From NCBI GenBank assembly GCA_039925865.1, contig JBDSYA010000221.1:1-9415 (forward strand): a DNA stretch of 9,415 nt. Direction: 5' to 3'. Positions 1 to 7,376 of the stretch are shown here, piece by piece (position 1 is the stretch's first letter; every line of letters begins with the position of its first letter). This stretch comes from JBDSYA01 sp039925865 (GTDB taxonomy: Bacteria; Bacteroidota; Ignavibacteria; Tepidaquicellales; Tepidaquicellaceae). A program made the translations under genes and the position numbers. The notes beneath the pieces are model-generated. The model was not told the origin of the DNA and made no database searches. It saw nothing but the letters and a program-made list of their open reading frames with translations.

Positions 1-111
1 GATTTTAAAACAGGAGCAGTAAGGATCAAAGGACAGTTCCATGTAAATACAGATGTAAAAGATGATTATTCGGATATTGTTTACGATATTAATGCTTATG
101 GCATTGAATAA
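1..111 (+). CDS. C-terminal fragment of an unidentified protein
   Basis: The first 36 codons of the window read without a stop and end at TAA 109-111. The peptide (DFKTGAVRIKGQFHV... ending NAYGIE) alternates polar and hydrophobic residues and looks beta-rich, but I do not recognise the family. It is clearly not the N-terminal half of CarB, which matters because a C-terminal CarB half follows in the same frame, only 39 bases later. The 5' part lies outside the window. A coding tail is likely because the frame is open from base 1 and runs in the direction of the next gene. Confidence 0.5.
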   Translation, partial: DFKTGAVRIKGQFHVNTDVKDDYSDIVYDINAYGIE

Positions 112-150
112 TTTTAAATTATTTTAACAAGAGAGTTTCTGCAAACCTTC

Positions 151-1938
151 ATGAAAAAAATCAATAAAGAAATTATATTTAAAGCTAAACGAATTGGATT
201 TTCAGATATTCAGTTAGCTGACATTTTCAAAACAACAGAAAAGTATATCAGGGACTACAGATTTAATAACGGGATAATACCGGTTTATAAAACTGTTGAT
301 ACCTGCGCCGCCGAATTTGAAGCAAATACTCCTTATCATTATTCGACTTATGAAAAGTATAATGAGACAATATCATCTGAAAAAGAAAAGATCATTATCC
401 TGGGAGGAGGACCCAACAGGATAGGTCAGGGAATTGAATTTGATTACTGCTGTGTCAGATGTGTGAAAGCATTAAGGGAAGAGGGTTATGAAACTATCAT
501 GATAAACTGTAATCCTGAAACAGTGTCAACAGACTATGACATTACCGATAAATTATATTTTGAACCGCTGACCACTGAAGATGTTTTAAATATTTGTCAA
601 TATGAAAAAAATCTGAAAGGAATTATTGTAAGCTTCGGCGGACAGACACCGTTGAGAATTTCTAAAGAACTTGAAAAGAACGGCTTGAAAATTTTAGGAA
701 CATCTTCAAAGAATATAGACATTGCTGAAGACCGGGAAAAATTCGGAAAGCTGCTGGATGATCTGGATATACCAAAGCCGGAATATGGTACGGCAAACGA
801 TCCTGAAAAATCAGTGAGTATTGCCCGGCGGATTGGATATCCTGTTTTATTAAGACCTTCTTATGTGCTTGGAGGGAGAGCAATGCAGATCGTATATAAT
901 GATGAACAGGTGAAAAAATTTTTCAGAGATGAAGCTGAGATCTCCAAAGATCATCCTGTATTAATCGATAAATTTTTAGAGGAAGCAAGAGAGATAGATG
1001 TCGATGCTATTTCTGACGGAGCAGAAGTTTATATTGCCGGAATAATGCAGCATATAGAAGAAGCCGGAATTCATTCGGGAGACAGCACTTCTATACTTCC
1101 TCCGATATCAATAAGTCAGATTAATCTGAAGCAAATTAAAGATTATACAAAAAAAATTGCTCTGGCATTAAACGTTATCGGACTCATCAATATTCAATTT
1201 GCTGTTAAAAATAAAATTGTTTATGTCCTTGAAGCAAATCCACGCGCATCAAGGACGGTTCCTTTTGTCAGTAAAACAACGGGAATACCGGTTGTTACCA
1301 TTGCCGCAAAAATTGTCACCGGAAAAAAACTTAAAGATTTTAAGTTACTCAACTTTGAAGATATCGCGTACATAGGAGTTAAAGAATCTATTTTTCCGTT
1401 TCAGAAATTCCCCAAAGTAAAAATGTTTTTAGGACCGGAGATGAGATCGACGGGAGAGGTGATGGGGATTGCAAAAACTTTTGGAGAAGCCCTTGCTAAG
1501 GCGCAGGAGTCAACCGGTTCAGGTATTCCTGTAAAAGGTAATATATTTATCAGCGTTAATGAAAATGATAAGAAGAAAAAAACTATTGAAATAATAAATA
1601 AATATGTTAATCTTGGATTTGGAATTATTGCAACTACCGGCACTTCAAAATTTCTTAACGAAAATGGTGTAAATGCTTTGCAGGTATTTAAAGTAAATGA
1701 AGGCAGGCCTAACATAGTTGACAAGATCAAGAATGGCGACATACAGATCGTAATAAATACACCATTAGGTTACGAATCCAGATTTGATGAGTATGCTATT
1801 GGCTGGGCAGCTGTCCAGCATAAAATTCCTTTTATAACAACACTTTCGGCGGCTAATTCTTTTGCAGAAGGAATTGAAAAGATCAAAGAAGGCAATCTTG
1901 AAGTAATGAGCTTGCAGGATTACTATCTTATGAATTAG
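151..1938 (+). CDS. carB: Carbamoyl-phosphate synthase large subunit, C-terminal half (split CarB)
   Basis: This 595-residue protein matches only the second half of CarB, which is usually about 1070 residues. Residues 1-75 are the late oligomerisation domain (AKRIGFSD, VDTCAAEF, YSTYE). Residues 80-470 are the second ATP-grasp domain, which phosphorylates carbamate: GGGPNRIGQGIEFDY from 85, RPSYVLGGRAM at 235-245, and EANPRASRTVPFVSK with metal-ligand equivalents E361 and N363. Residues 475-595 are the MGS-like allosteric domain with TTGTS (495-499), K514 and INTP (535-538), matching positions used by UMP/ornithine in E. coli. The frame cannot be extended upstream because of in-frame stops at 109 and 115. 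The N-terminal half and carA must lie elsewhere, as in the split enzymes of Aquifex and Methanocaldococcus. The leader has no good Shine-Dalgarno sequence. The product serves pyrimidine and arginine synthesis. An alternative is a truncated, non-functional gene, but every synthase motif is intact. Confidence 0.93.
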   Translation: MKKINKEIIFKAKRIGFSDIQLADIFKTTEKYIRDYRFNNGIIPVYKTVDTCAAEFEANTPYHYSTYEKYNETISSEKEKIIILGGGPNRIGQGIEFDYCCVRCVKALREEGYETIMINCNPETVSTDYDITDKLYFEPLTTEDVLNICQYEKNLKGIIVSFGGQTPLRISKELEKNGLKILGTSSKNIDIAEDREKFGKLLDDLDIPKPEYGTANDPEKSVSIARRIGYPVLLRPSYVLGGRAMQIVYNDEQVKKFFRDEAEISKDHPVLIDKFLEEAREIDVDAISDGAEVYIAGIMQHIEEAGIHSGDSTSILPPISISQINLKQIKDYTKKIALALNVIGLINIQFAVKNKIVYVLEANPRASRTVPFVSKTTGIPVVTIAAKIVTGKKLKDFKLLNFEDIAYIGVKESIFPFQKFPKVKMFLGPEMRSTGEVMGIAKTFGEALAKAQESTGSGIPVKGNIFISVNENDKKKKTIEIINKYVNLGFGIIATTGTSKFLNENGVNALQVFKVNEGRPNIVDKIKNGDIQIVINTPLGYESRFDEYAIGWAAVQHKIPFITTLSAANSFAEGIEKIKEGNLEVMSLQDYYLMN

Positions 1939-1987
1939 CATTTTAAAAAGACTGACATTCAGAAATTAAAAAATTTCCACAGAGATC

Positions 1988-2173
1988 ATGGATATAGAAA
2001 AAATAAAAAATAGCGCGAAATGGGATCCATCCAGAGGTGATTATTCGAAGAGTCACGTCTCGTATGAAAGGAGATTGAGTAAGAAGAAACAAAAAAGAAA
2101 TTTTCTATTAAAATTACTCTACATAGTAATTCTAATTTCAGGTATTATCCTTTTATATCTTAAATTTAAGTAA
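1988..2173 (+). CDS. Small basic protein with a C-terminal membrane anchor
   Basis: This is a 61-residue protein of unknown family. Residues 1-27 are polar (KWDPSRGDYSKSHVSYE), residues 28-37 form a strongly basic block (RRLSKKKQKR), and residues 39-58 are one hydrophobic helix (FLLKLLYIVILISGIILLYL), followed by a two-residue basic tail. By the positive-inside rule the N-terminal part should be in the cytoplasm and the helix in the inner membrane. It starts 49 bases after carB with only a weak purine stretch (CAGAGATC) before ATG. It ends just before a strong terminator, so it probably closes the carB transcript. No link with pyrimidine synthesis is evident. Small size is the main doubt, but the ordered layout of polar part, basic block and helix argues for a real gene. 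Confidence 0.7.
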   Translation: MDIEKIKNSAKWDPSRGDYSKSHVSYERRLSKKKQKRNFLLKLLYIVILISGIILLYLKFK

Positions 2174-2197
2174 CAGGCTTTACAAGTTTGAATCAGG

Positions 2198-2227
2198 AAA
2201 AAGCGGATCTCTCAATCCGCTTTTTTT
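2198..2227 (+). terminator. Intrinsic terminator after the carB transcript
   Basis: An 11-bp perfect stem (AAAAAGCGGAT at 2198-2208 with ATCCGCTTTTT at 2215-2225) closes a 6-base loop and runs into a T tract reaching 2227. It lies 25 bases after the stop of the small membrane protein. Because the A/T flanks pair symmetrically, it could also work for transcripts coming from the right. Confidence 0.85.
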
Positions 2228-2528
2228 ATGAATACATTTTTTTACTTAAAGCCTGAAAAATTCTTTCTTAAGACTTTGGAAGATTTATCGCAACTACGGC
2301 AAAGACTCGCCAGAGAATTAGGCGCTTGTGAATAAGAGATACTGATGTCGAGTGATTGAGTCGATGAGATGAAGATGTAAACATACAGCCGGAGGTGACT
2401 TCCAGCTGTTTTTTTGTTGTAGTAGATTGATTTGATCACATTTAATCGTAAATTGTAATTGCCGGATAGAATTGATATTTTTACATAAATAGAATTTGAA
2501 TTCGGAGTTCAAAGAAGGAAGTGCATAG
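2228..2528. other. Intergenic stretch with no recognised gene
   Basis: About 300 bases separate the first terminator from the remnants near 2529. A 35-codon frame opens at ATG 2228, but it starts inside the terminator T tract, has no ribosome binding site and matches nothing I know. The only structured element is the hairpin at 2385-2415. Bases 2345-2376 are rich in GATG/GAG repeats of no clear meaning. Long minus-strand frames here look like chance. The stretch may encode a small RNA ending at 2415 or may simply be debris. Confidence 0.4.
2385..2415 (+). terminator. Second terminator-like hairpin, with no gene before it
   Basis: ACAGC (2385-2389) pairs with GCTGT (2405-2409). After one C/A mismatch, GGAGG (2391-2395) pairs with CTTCC (2399-2403), with one G-T wobble, around a TGA loop. 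A run of seven T follows at 2409-2415. The shape and T tract suit a rho-independent terminator on the + strand. No convincing gene lies between it and the terminator at 2198-2227, so it ends either a short non-coding transcript from about 2230-2385 or the transcript of a lost gene. Confidence 0.55.
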
Positions 2529-2621
2529 ATTAATTTATTACTGGAGGACCTCAAGAAATATGTTAATGGACAAGTCAGCAATTCAAATCGTCTTAAACCT
2601 ACCATTGTATTAAACAAATAA
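2529..2621 (+). other. Remnant: tRNA 3' end-like or decayed small gene
   Basis: Two readings compete. (1) The + strand shows ATTCAAATC (2581-2589), close to the T-loop consensus, then TAAACCT-A-CCA ending at 2604, spaced as a tRNA 3' end. A CTCAAGA heptamer (2550-2556) could be a CAA (Leu) anticodon loop. The antisense strand reads GLRRFELLT, a well-known artefact peptide opposite tRNA genes. However, the acceptor, T and anticodon stems do not pair, so it would be a dead tRNA or an attachment-site scar. (2) One + frame is open from 2529 to TAA 2619-2621 (INLLLEDLKKYV...TIVLNK) with no usable start, and it abuts the next ATG as TAAATG, like the tail of a broken upstream gene. I cannot choose with certainty. 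Confidence 0.3.
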
Positions 2622-2726
2622 ATGAATAATTATTTTTATTCTTCCAACATTGGAGATTTTTCAAAATTATCACCTAAAACGATTACTGATATTCTAGAAA
2701 GAGAAAGTATTGAAGAAATTACTTAA
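2622..2726 (+). pseudogene. 34-codon fragment resembling the N-terminus of a DUF2075 protein
   Basis: ATG 2622 opens a 34-residue frame ending at TAA 2724-2726. The peptide contains FYSSNIGDFSKLSP, followed by an ITDIL segment. This resembles the opening of DUF2075 (helicase-like, COG3410) proteins as I remember it: a YYS..I..FL...P..ILG.L pattern before the nuclease and helicase parts. A real member runs for many hundreds of residues, so only the tip would survive here. The fragment lies in the same frame as the pyrophosphohydrolase that starts 21 bases after its stop, consistent with a deletion that removed the rest of the gene. It could instead be an independent leader peptide. The similarity is short and judged from memory. 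Confidence 0.4.
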
Positions 2727-2747
2727 TACACAATTTTTAAAAAGCCA

Positions 2748-3101
2748 TTGAAAAAGTACTCACTAGAGAGATTAACAAAGTTAGTTACAGATTTTCGAGA
2801 TGAAAGAAACTGGAAGCAGTTTCATAATCCAAAAGATGTTTCGCTTTCTATGGTGCTTGAAGCATCTGAACTTATGGAGCACTTTCAATGGAAGAATGAA
2901 AAAGAAGTCATTGAATATATAAAAGGACATACGAATGAAATATCTCATGAGATTGCCGACGTTTTTTACTGGGTACTGCTTTTATCGCACGATTTGAATA
3001 TTGATATTGCAAAGGCACTGGAAGATAAAATTCAAATGAATATGAAAAAATATCCTGTTGAGAAGTCATATGGAAAGCATATCAAGTACAATAAAATTTA
3101 A
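2748..3101 (+). CDS. MazG-like nucleotide pyrophosphohydrolase
   Basis: This 117-residue all-alpha NTP pyrophosphatase belongs to the short MazG-like (dCTPase/RS21-C6-type) group. It should hydrolyse a (d)NTP to the monophosphate plus pyrophosphate in the cytoplasm. The family opening FRDERNWKQFHNPKDVSLSM (residues 16-35) is followed by metal-binding EASE (E38, E41), then HEIAD with E68 and D71, and finally KYPVEKSYGK near the C-terminus. The length is normal for the group. The start is TTG 2748: an in-frame TAA at 2724 blocks extension and there is no ATG before the conserved block. It leads the island core, 47 bases ahead of the McrB-like gene on the same strand. Such enzymes either clean the nucleotide pool or, near defence genes, may deplete or police nucleotides. 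That role is inference. Confidence 0.88.
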   Translation: MKKYSLERLTKLVTDFRDERNWKQFHNPKDVSLSMVLEASELMEHFQWKNEKEVIEYIKGHTNEISHEIADVFYWVLLLSHDLNIDIAKALEDKIQMNMKKYPVEKSYGKHIKYNKI

Positions 3102-3148
3102 AAATAGACACAAAATATTAATTTATTAAATAAAACTAAAAAGTTGAT

Positions 3149-4996
3149 ATGAAGGAAGAAGTATTAGAAATAATAAAAATTTGTGCTAAGATGGTAGATG
3201 GGCGTGAAAGCGGTGAAATAAACAAACTTACATATTCAACAGCTTTTAAACCCTACCTAGATGAGTTCAATCAAAATTTTTCTACATCACCTAATTTATA
3301 TTTACAAAATTCTATAAAGAAATTTTTTTCTGAAGAACTAGAGAATATAGATCATAACATTAAATTCAAGAGTTTTGGTTTTTGGGGAAATAATATTTAT
3401 AATTATGTTTGGACATGTATATATTTTGATTTCGGACAAGAATCTATGGCCGCAAGTCATTCACCTCAGCTGTATATATTAGTTAATAAAGAAGGAATTA
3501 AATTTGGATTTTGTTATGGGAATTATATTAAGGATGAAGATGAAATGGTGACTCAAGTAAAATCAAAAAACATTTTAGAATTATTAATGAAATGTTTTGA
3601 GAAGGATAAACAATTATTATTTCTAAATTCATCAAATAACGATATTACAGCTAGTCCAGAAAGACTTTTTGAACAAAATGAAAGATTGCCTACAAACACG
3701 GAATCGGACGTTGTTAATAATTGGTCACGAAATAGTTTGTTAATTAAAGAATTTCCTAAAACTAATATTCCAGAAAATATTGAGATTCAGATTGACAACA
3801 CTTTTCGATTATTAAAAGAATTTTATTTAAGTTTACTACCAATAAATAAACCTTCTGAATTTGTGAATAATAATTTCTCAGTGATAAATTTAAAAATGAT
3901 ATATGACGATTTTCTTAACACAGGATTACATGTATCGGATAAATTATTCAGTAGATTTGTATGCTCAATTCTTACCAAACCATTCCTAATACTCACCGGC
4001 CTTTCTGGCTCAGGAAAAACAAAACTTGCACAGGCATTTGCAATGTGGATTTGTGAAGATGAATCTCAATACGCTCTCATTCCTGTAGGTGCTGACTGGA
4101 CTAACCGTGAACCATTGCTCGGATTTCCAAATGGTTTGGATTCAAAAGAATATGTTAAGCCTGACAATGGTGTTCTTGATTTACTTTTAAGTGCAAAGGA
4201 TAATCCCGATAAGCCTCATTTTTTAATTCTTGATGAAATGAATTTAAGTCATGTTGAAAGATATTTTGCTGACTTTCTAAGCATAATGGAAAGCGGTGAT
4301 CAATTGAAGTTATATAAAGGTGAACAAAGAGAAAGTTCAGATAAAACAGAAATACCGGCTGAAATAGAAATGCCAAAGAATCTTTTTATTGTGGGAACAG
4401 TGAACATTGATGAAACGACTTATATGTTTAGTCCGAAAGTGCTTGACCGGGCGAACGTTATTGAGTTCAGAGTTACAAAAGAGGAAATGGAAGATTATCT
4501 GAAAAATCCAAAACCTATTGATCTGGAAGGAATTAAAGCTAAGGGTAAAGGAATGTCAAAAAATTTCATTGATCTTTCGAGAGATAAAACAACTACTTTC
4601 GATGATTCTAAAGAGCTTAACATATCACTTTTGTTATTATTTGAATGTTTGAAAGTAGCAGGTTCTGAATTCGGATACCGGTCAGCAGGGGAAATAAATC
4701 GTTTTGCTGCAATAATAAAAAAACTTAATCCTTCATACACCCTTGATAATATTATAGACTTTGCAGTTATGCAGAAGCTCCTTCCTAAACTTCATGGCTC
4801 AAAGCGAAAACTGGAATCGGTTCTTAAGACGCTTTTAAATCAGTGCTTAATTGACAAGATTAAGACTGAAGACTATTTAATTGAGAAATCGGAAATAACA
4901 AATTCGGACCTTAAGTATCCTGTATCAGCTGAGAAGCTCAGAAGAATGTACAAAAATCTGATGCAGAATGGTTTTACGAGTTATGCCGAATTATAA
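3149..4996 (+). CDS. McrB-like AAA+ ATPase with putative DUF3578-type N-terminal domain
   Basis: This 615-residue protein is the motor subunit of a type IV-like restriction system. Residues 1-155 look like the DUF3578 (MrcB N-terminal) domain, a putative sensor of target DNA; the assignment is by overall pattern (SFGFWGNNIYNYVWTCIYFDF, LYILVNKEGIKFGF). Residues 160-265 are a linker. The AAA+ core has Walker A GLSGSGKT (284-291), ADWTNREPLLGF (315-326), Walker B FLILDEMN (358-365), the McrB-type sensor GTVNIDE (416-422) and LDRANVIEF with likely arginine finger R434. The C-terminal part is helical (FGYRSAGEINRF). The start ATG 3149 sits in an A-rich leader without a Shine-Dalgarno sequence. 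Its stop is directly followed by the ATG of the nuclease partner, so the two are translationally coupled. The N-terminal third is visibly more AT-rich than the core. Confidence 0.88.
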   Translation: MKEEVLEIIKICAKMVDGRESGEINKLTYSTAFKPYLDEFNQNFSTSPNLYLQNSIKKFFSEELENIDHNIKFKSFGFWGNNIYNYVWTCIYFDFGQESMAASHSPQLYILVNKEGIKFGFCYGNYIKDEDEMVTQVKSKNILELLMKCFEKDKQLLFLNSSNNDITASPERLFEQNERLPTNTESDVVNNWSRNSLLIKEFPKTNIPENIEIQIDNTFRLLKEFYLSLLPINKPSEFVNNNFSVINLKMIYDDFLNTGLHVSDKLFSRFVCSILTKPFLILTGLSGSGKTKLAQAFAMWICEDESQYALIPVGADWTNREPLLGFPNGLDSKEYVKPDNGVLDLLLSAKDNPDKPHFLILDEMNLSHVERYFADFLSIMESGDQLKLYKGEQRESSDKTEIPAEIEMPKNLFIVGTVNIDETTYMFSPKVLDRANVIEFRVTKEEMEDYLKNPKPIDLEGIKAKGKGMSKNFIDLSRDKTTTFDDSKELNISLLLLFECLKVAGSEFGYRSAGEINRFAAIIKKLNPSYTLDNIIDFAVMQKLLPKLHGSKRKLESVLKTLLNQCLIDKIKTEDYLIEKSEITNSDLKYPVSAEKLRRMYKNLMQNGFTSYAEL

Positions 4997-7279
4997 ATGG
5001 ATAAAGCTGAAATTAAAATACCGCTTTTTGAGATAGATAAAATAATTACTATAAAGATTGCAGGAGAAAATAAATCTGAAATTCTCACACCCGCGGATTA
5101 TTCGGACAACGGGGAGGCAGAATATCAGATCAAAGAAGGATGTTTTTATGAATATGAAATAACTCCAGGATACAAGATTGAGGCAGGTATTTCAGGAATT
5201 GTAACACCCTCAGCACTTAATGGTGACAGAGGCAGAATCGCTCCAAATATATACGTAGGTACACTTCCTTTGAATATTAAAAAAGGAAATGAGATCTGCG
5301 GATTATTTGAATTAGAAGTTCAGTCAGTAAAAACAAGTTACAGAAAAGATTACCGAACTATGCTGGGAGACATTGCAGATAAGTGCATAGATCTGCTGAT
5401 GCTTTACAGTTCCCCTGTTACACAGAAATTCAAACCTGAAATTCCCGAAGATCCCAAAACCTTATATCAGCGGTTCGCATTTCTTAAATCTGTTCTTGAA
5501 TCGGATGAATTTAATGAGGCTGTACAGAAAGTCATTTCTTCTCCGGTCACAAGATGGAAAAAAACTGAAACAATAAAGGATATCCGAAATATCAGAAGAT
5601 ACAGGAGTGCAGAAATCCGGCAGTTGTGCTCTTCTCAGAACAGAGTAAAGTTGCCTGAAAATCATCCTCTAAGATCTGAAAAAATTCTTGATTCAGTTCC
5701 GGTAAACATTACCGTAAATCATAAAACTGAAACCACCGATACACCTGAGAATCGTTTTATCAAGTATGCTCTGACATCATTTCAGTATTTTATAAGTGAT
5801 GTAAGAACTAAGGTAAGAGAGTTGAAAGGAGCTGAAAAGCAATCTTTACTGCGTTTCGAAAAAGAAGCTTTATCACTTGAAGAACATCTAGAGAACTACT
5901 TAAGTCATTCCTTATTCTCTGAGGTTTCAGATCTTTCTATGCTTCCGCTAAACAGTCCTGTACTTCAGAGAAAAGACGGTTACCGAGAAGTTTTAAGAAA
6001 CTGGATTATGTTTGATCTCGCTGCAAAACTTGAATGGAAGGGGGGTGATGATATTTATAATGCAAATAAAAGAGATGTTTCAGTGCTTTATGAATACTGG
6101 GTATATTTTAGACTTCTTAATATTATAAGCGATGTATTTCAAATTAATTTTGGTGAAGCAGAAAAGCTAATCGAAGAAACGGATGACGGGCTCGGGATGA
6201 AACTGAAGCATAATGAAGAATTCCTTCTGCAGGGAGTATTTAAAGGTGAAGGAAGAGAATTAAATGTTCAGCTGGGATATAATAAAAAATTCGGAGGCGG
6301 AAAAAATTATCCCGACCAAGGAAGCTGGACTCAGAGTATGAGACCTGACTACACACTAACAATCTGGCCATTTGAAATTAATCAGGAAACAGCTGAAAAG
6401 GAAGAAATAATAGTCCACATACATTTCGATGCAAAATATAAAGTGAAAGATATTGAAGACATAATCGGCAAAGAAGATGATGTGGACAATGAAAAAGATG
6501 AAAACCGAAAAGGCATTTACAAAAGAGCTGACCTTCTGAAAATGCATGCATATAAAGATGCAATCAGAAGAACGGCTGGGGCGTATGTATTATATCCCGG
6601 AGAAAAAGATTATACGAGAAGCGGGTTTCATGAATTAATTCCAGGTTTGGGAGCTTTTAAAATAAAACCATCAAAAACAAATGACGGATCGGAAGAATTA
6701 AAAAAATTTCTTAACGATGTTTTAAACCATTTTCTTAACAGGGCATCACAAAGAGAAAAATATTCTTTAGATACATACGAAACCTTCAATAAGAAACCCG
6801 GAGATACTGTCAATGAAAAGTTACCTGAGCCTTATGGAAAAAACAGAGATCTTATACCTGGTGAAACTTTCGTATTAATCGGATATTACAAATCAGCTGC
6901 CCAGCTTGAATGGATCATATATAATAAAAAATATAATTTAAGATCTGGTGATGCTGAAGGAGCAAGGAACATCAGCAGTAGAGAAGCCGGGGCAAAGTAT
7001 TTACTTCTGTATGGACAATCAATTAACGAATCTGATTTGTTTTTTAAATTGTCACAGAAAGGTCCAAAAGTAATGACTAAGGATGAGTTGAAAAAATCAG
7101 GTTATCCTAACGCAGGTTATCAAACCTATCTGGTATTTGATTTGGAAGACCAACCTAAAGATCAATTCATAGATATGAAGTGGAAATTGAAAGACCTGAA
7201 GGAATACTATGAGGATTCACAAGAAGGTTCACCATTTGTTGTTACATTATCAGAGCTTATGAAGGTATTAGTAAGATAG
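4997..7279 (+). CDS. DUF2357 / PD-(D/E)XK nuclease partner of McrB-like ATPase
   Basis: This 760-residue protein takes the place of McrC. The N-terminal half, up to about residue 330, matches the DUF2357 style (YRTMLGDIADKCIDLLMLYSSP at 119-140, TPENRFIKYAL at 249-259). The nuclease domain (PDDEXK_7 type) shows YEYW with E366, RPDYTL with D451, HFDAKYK with D478 and K480, and KMHAYKDAI with H517 and D521, so a complete PD...DxK active site is present. Residues 620-715 form an extra C-terminal domain (FVLIGYYKSAAQLEWI, AKYLLLYG, GYQTYLVFDL) of unknown job, perhaps recognition. ATG 4997 follows the stop of the ATPase gene without a spacer. Expected role: ATP-driven cutting of modified or foreign DNA with its neighbour. 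The exact substrate cannot be read from the sequence. Confidence 0.85.
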   Translation: MDKAEIKIPLFEIDKIITIKIAGENKSEILTPADYSDNGEAEYQIKEGCFYEYEITPGYKIEAGISGIVTPSALNGDRGRIAPNIYVGTLPLNIKKGNEICGLFELEVQSVKTSYRKDYRTMLGDIADKCIDLLMLYSSPVTQKFKPEIPEDPKTLYQRFAFLKSVLESDEFNEAVQKVISSPVTRWKKTETIKDIRNIRRYRSAEIRQLCSSQNRVKLPENHPLRSEKILDSVPVNITVNHKTETTDTPENRFIKYALTSFQYFISDVRTKVRELKGAEKQSLLRFEKEALSLEEHLENYLSHSLFSEVSDLSMLPLNSPVLQRKDGYREVLRNWIMFDLAAKLEWKGGDDIYNANKRDVSVLYEYWVYFRLLNIISDVFQINFGEAEKLIEETDDGLGMKLKHNEEFLLQGVFKGEGRELNVQLGYNKKFGGGKNYPDQGSWTQSMRPDYTLTIWPFEINQETAEKEEIIVHIHFDAKYKVKDIEDIIGKEDDVDNEKDENRKGIYKRADLLKMHAYKDAIRRTAGAYVLYPGEKDYTRSGFHELIPGLGAFKIKPSKTNDGSEELKKFLNDVLNHFLNRASQREKYSLDTYETFNKKPGDTVNEKLPEPYGKNRDLIPGETFVLIGYYKSAAQLEWIIYNKKYNLRSGDAEGARNISSREAGAKYLLLYGQSINESDLFFKLSQKGPKVMTKDELKKSGYPNAGYQTYLVFDLEDQPKDQFIDMKWKLKDLKEYYEDSQEGSPFVVTLSELMKVLVR

Positions 7280-7376
7280 ATTCTTTCGTCAGGGCGTTTG
7301 CGCAAAGTGGTATTTTTTTATCCTGAATAAGAACTTCCATTGAAATTCTCACTGAGAACATTTACCTTAAATCATT

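Noticed and set aside
662..1742. Minus-strand frames opposite carB
   Set aside because: They are shadows of a strongly conserved + strand gene and have no family features.
2228..2335. 35-codon + frame starting MNTFFYLKPEK
   Set aside because: The start lies in the T tract of the carB terminator, with no ribosome binding site and no known relatives.
2318..2617. 99-codon minus-strand frame beginning MFNTMVGLRRFELLT
   Set aside because: The opening looks like the artefact peptide found opposite tRNA genes, the frame crosses a terminator hairpin, and the rest matches nothing.
4155..6813. Minus-strand frames opposite the McrB-like and DUF2357 genes
   Set aside because: They are low-complexity, hydrophobic antisense shadows with no promoters or conserved motifs; the + strand carries clear AAA+ and nuclease motifs.
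7285..7327. Terminator after the DUF2357 gene
   Set aside because: A T run (7312-7319) exists, but the sequence before it forms only a 3-bp stem (GCG/CGC at 7294-7303) or a loopless 10-base palindrome TTTGCGCAAA (7297-7306). This is too weak to call, so it stays open whether tcmP has its own promoter.
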